A stretch of 64,000 nt of DNA from an uncultured Bacteroidales bacterium (GTDB taxonomy: Bacteria; Bacteroidota; Bacteroidia; Bacteroidales; F082): positions 1-64,000 of the forward strand of contig CALAZZ010000049.1 in NCBI GenBank assembly GCA_937926515.1, in the 5' to 3' direction. The position numbers and the translations under genes were made by a program. The notes beneath the pieces are model-generated. The model worked only from the letters and a program-made list of their open reading frames with translations, had not been told where the DNA came from and did no database searches. Position 1 is the first letter of the stretch, and each line of letters opens with the position of its first letter. Positions 63,589 to 64,000 of this stretch are shown piece by piece.

Positions 63589-64000
63589 ATGCGACTTATT
63601 GATACTCACACACATTTATACCTCGAACAGTTTGACAATGACCGTAATAATGTCATCGAAACCGCAATTCAAAAAGGTATTGATACCTTTCTGCTGCCCA
63701 ATATTGACGTGCAAAGCATAGATCCTATGCTGGAACTATGCCATGCGTTTCCAACAAACTGTTTCCCAATGATGGGACTACATCCAACCTCAGTGGGAGC
63801 TGATTTTGAAAATCAACTGCAAATAGTGGAACAACGTCTGGCCCAGGAAACATACTCAGGAGTAGGTGAAATCGGCCTTGATTTCTATTGGGATACCAGC
63901 TTCAGGGAGCAGCAACTGGAAGCTTTTCGGTTTCAGTTGCAACTTGCTATTAAACACGATCTGCCGGTGGCCATTCACACTCGTGAGGCATTTTCTGAAA
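63589..64000 (+). CDS. TatD family hydrolase, 3' part outside the window
   Basis: The first ~137 codons of a TatD-type metal-dependent DNase/hydrolase. The metal-binding motif LIDTHTHLYLEQFDNDR is at the start, followed by MMGLHPTSV and VGEIGLDFYWDT, then VAIHTREA, in the standard order. TatD enzymes are 3'-5' exonucleases or related deaminase-fold hydrolases. The frame is open to the end of the window. Confidence 0.9.
   Translation, partial: MRLIDTHTHLYLEQFDNDRNNVIETAIQKGIDTFLLPNIDVQSIDPMLELCHAFPTNCFPMMGLHPTSVGADFENQLQIVEQRLAQETYSGVGEIGLDFYWDTSFREQQLEAFRFQLQLAIKHDLPVAIHTREAFSE

Noticed and set aside
1..64000. tRNA or rRNA genes
   Set aside because: No cloverleaf or rRNA-like segment was seen in the intergenic regions by eye; a tRNA scan would settle it.

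Overview
The window looks like a chromosomal segment of a Bacteroidota bacterium. The signs are a GldH gliding-motility lipoprotein, many secreted proteins ending in type IX secretion (T9SS) sorting domains, the RicT-GldH-PBP1A and LptE-SecG-GroES-GroEL neighbourhoods, AT-rich intergenic DNA, and promoters of the Bacteroidota type (TTTG, about 19 nt, TAnnTTTG), of which two are clear. Genus and species cannot be read from this sequence. I saw no tRNA, rRNA, CRISPR array or intact transposase.

Layout. 0-8.4 kb: cell-envelope and housekeeping genes (PBP1A, GldH, RicT, ComF-type phosphoribosyltransferase, fused DAHP synthase/chorismate mutase, glutaryl-CoA dehydrogenase, RidA). 8.5-30.0 kb: a surface-protein island, all on the + strand, of secreted T9SS cargo: a YCF48-like propeller, a 1709-aa sortilin/beta-helix protein, three near-identical seven-repeat propeller proteins alternating with promoterless copies of the 3' end of the 1709-aa gene, a second beta-helix protein, and smaller cargo genes. 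The island has a 714-bp duplicated leader, three copies of one hairpin and 10-base homopolymer runs. 30.1-31.3 kb: PabA/TrpG-type glutaminase and a DUF4468 protein. 31.5-40.1 kb: a probable acetate or short organic acid uptake and sensing module: metallophosphoesterase, membrane Cache-PAS-CBS-DUF294 nucleotidyltransferase, Crp/Fnr regulator with an N-terminal Cys cluster, DUF485 protein, ActP-type symporter and an outer-membrane channel. 40.2-47.7 kb: GroEL/ES, then SecG, a TPR-like protein, LptE, a sigma-54 activator and PheT. 48.0-63.4 kb: acyl-CoA catabolism, with beta-oxidation enzymes and a complete leucine/isovalerate route (acyl-CoA dehydrogenase, methylcrotonyl-CoA carboxylase alpha and beta, methylglutaconyl-CoA hydratase, HMG-CoA lyase). 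The window ends inside a TatD-family nuclease gene.

The most unusual region is 15.6-24.2 kb. A unit of about 2.6 kb (3' tail of the large beta-helix gene, a hairpin, one propeller gene) is present three times in tandem. The tail copies keep an open frame and identical length but have no start codon or signal peptide, and their identity is mosaic. This looks like a recombining or gene-converting surface-protein locus; a plain tandem duplication with later homogenisation is the simpler alternative. The second point of interest is the transmembrane sensor nucleotidyltransferase translationally coupled to a metallophosphoesterase beside an acetate-type transporter.
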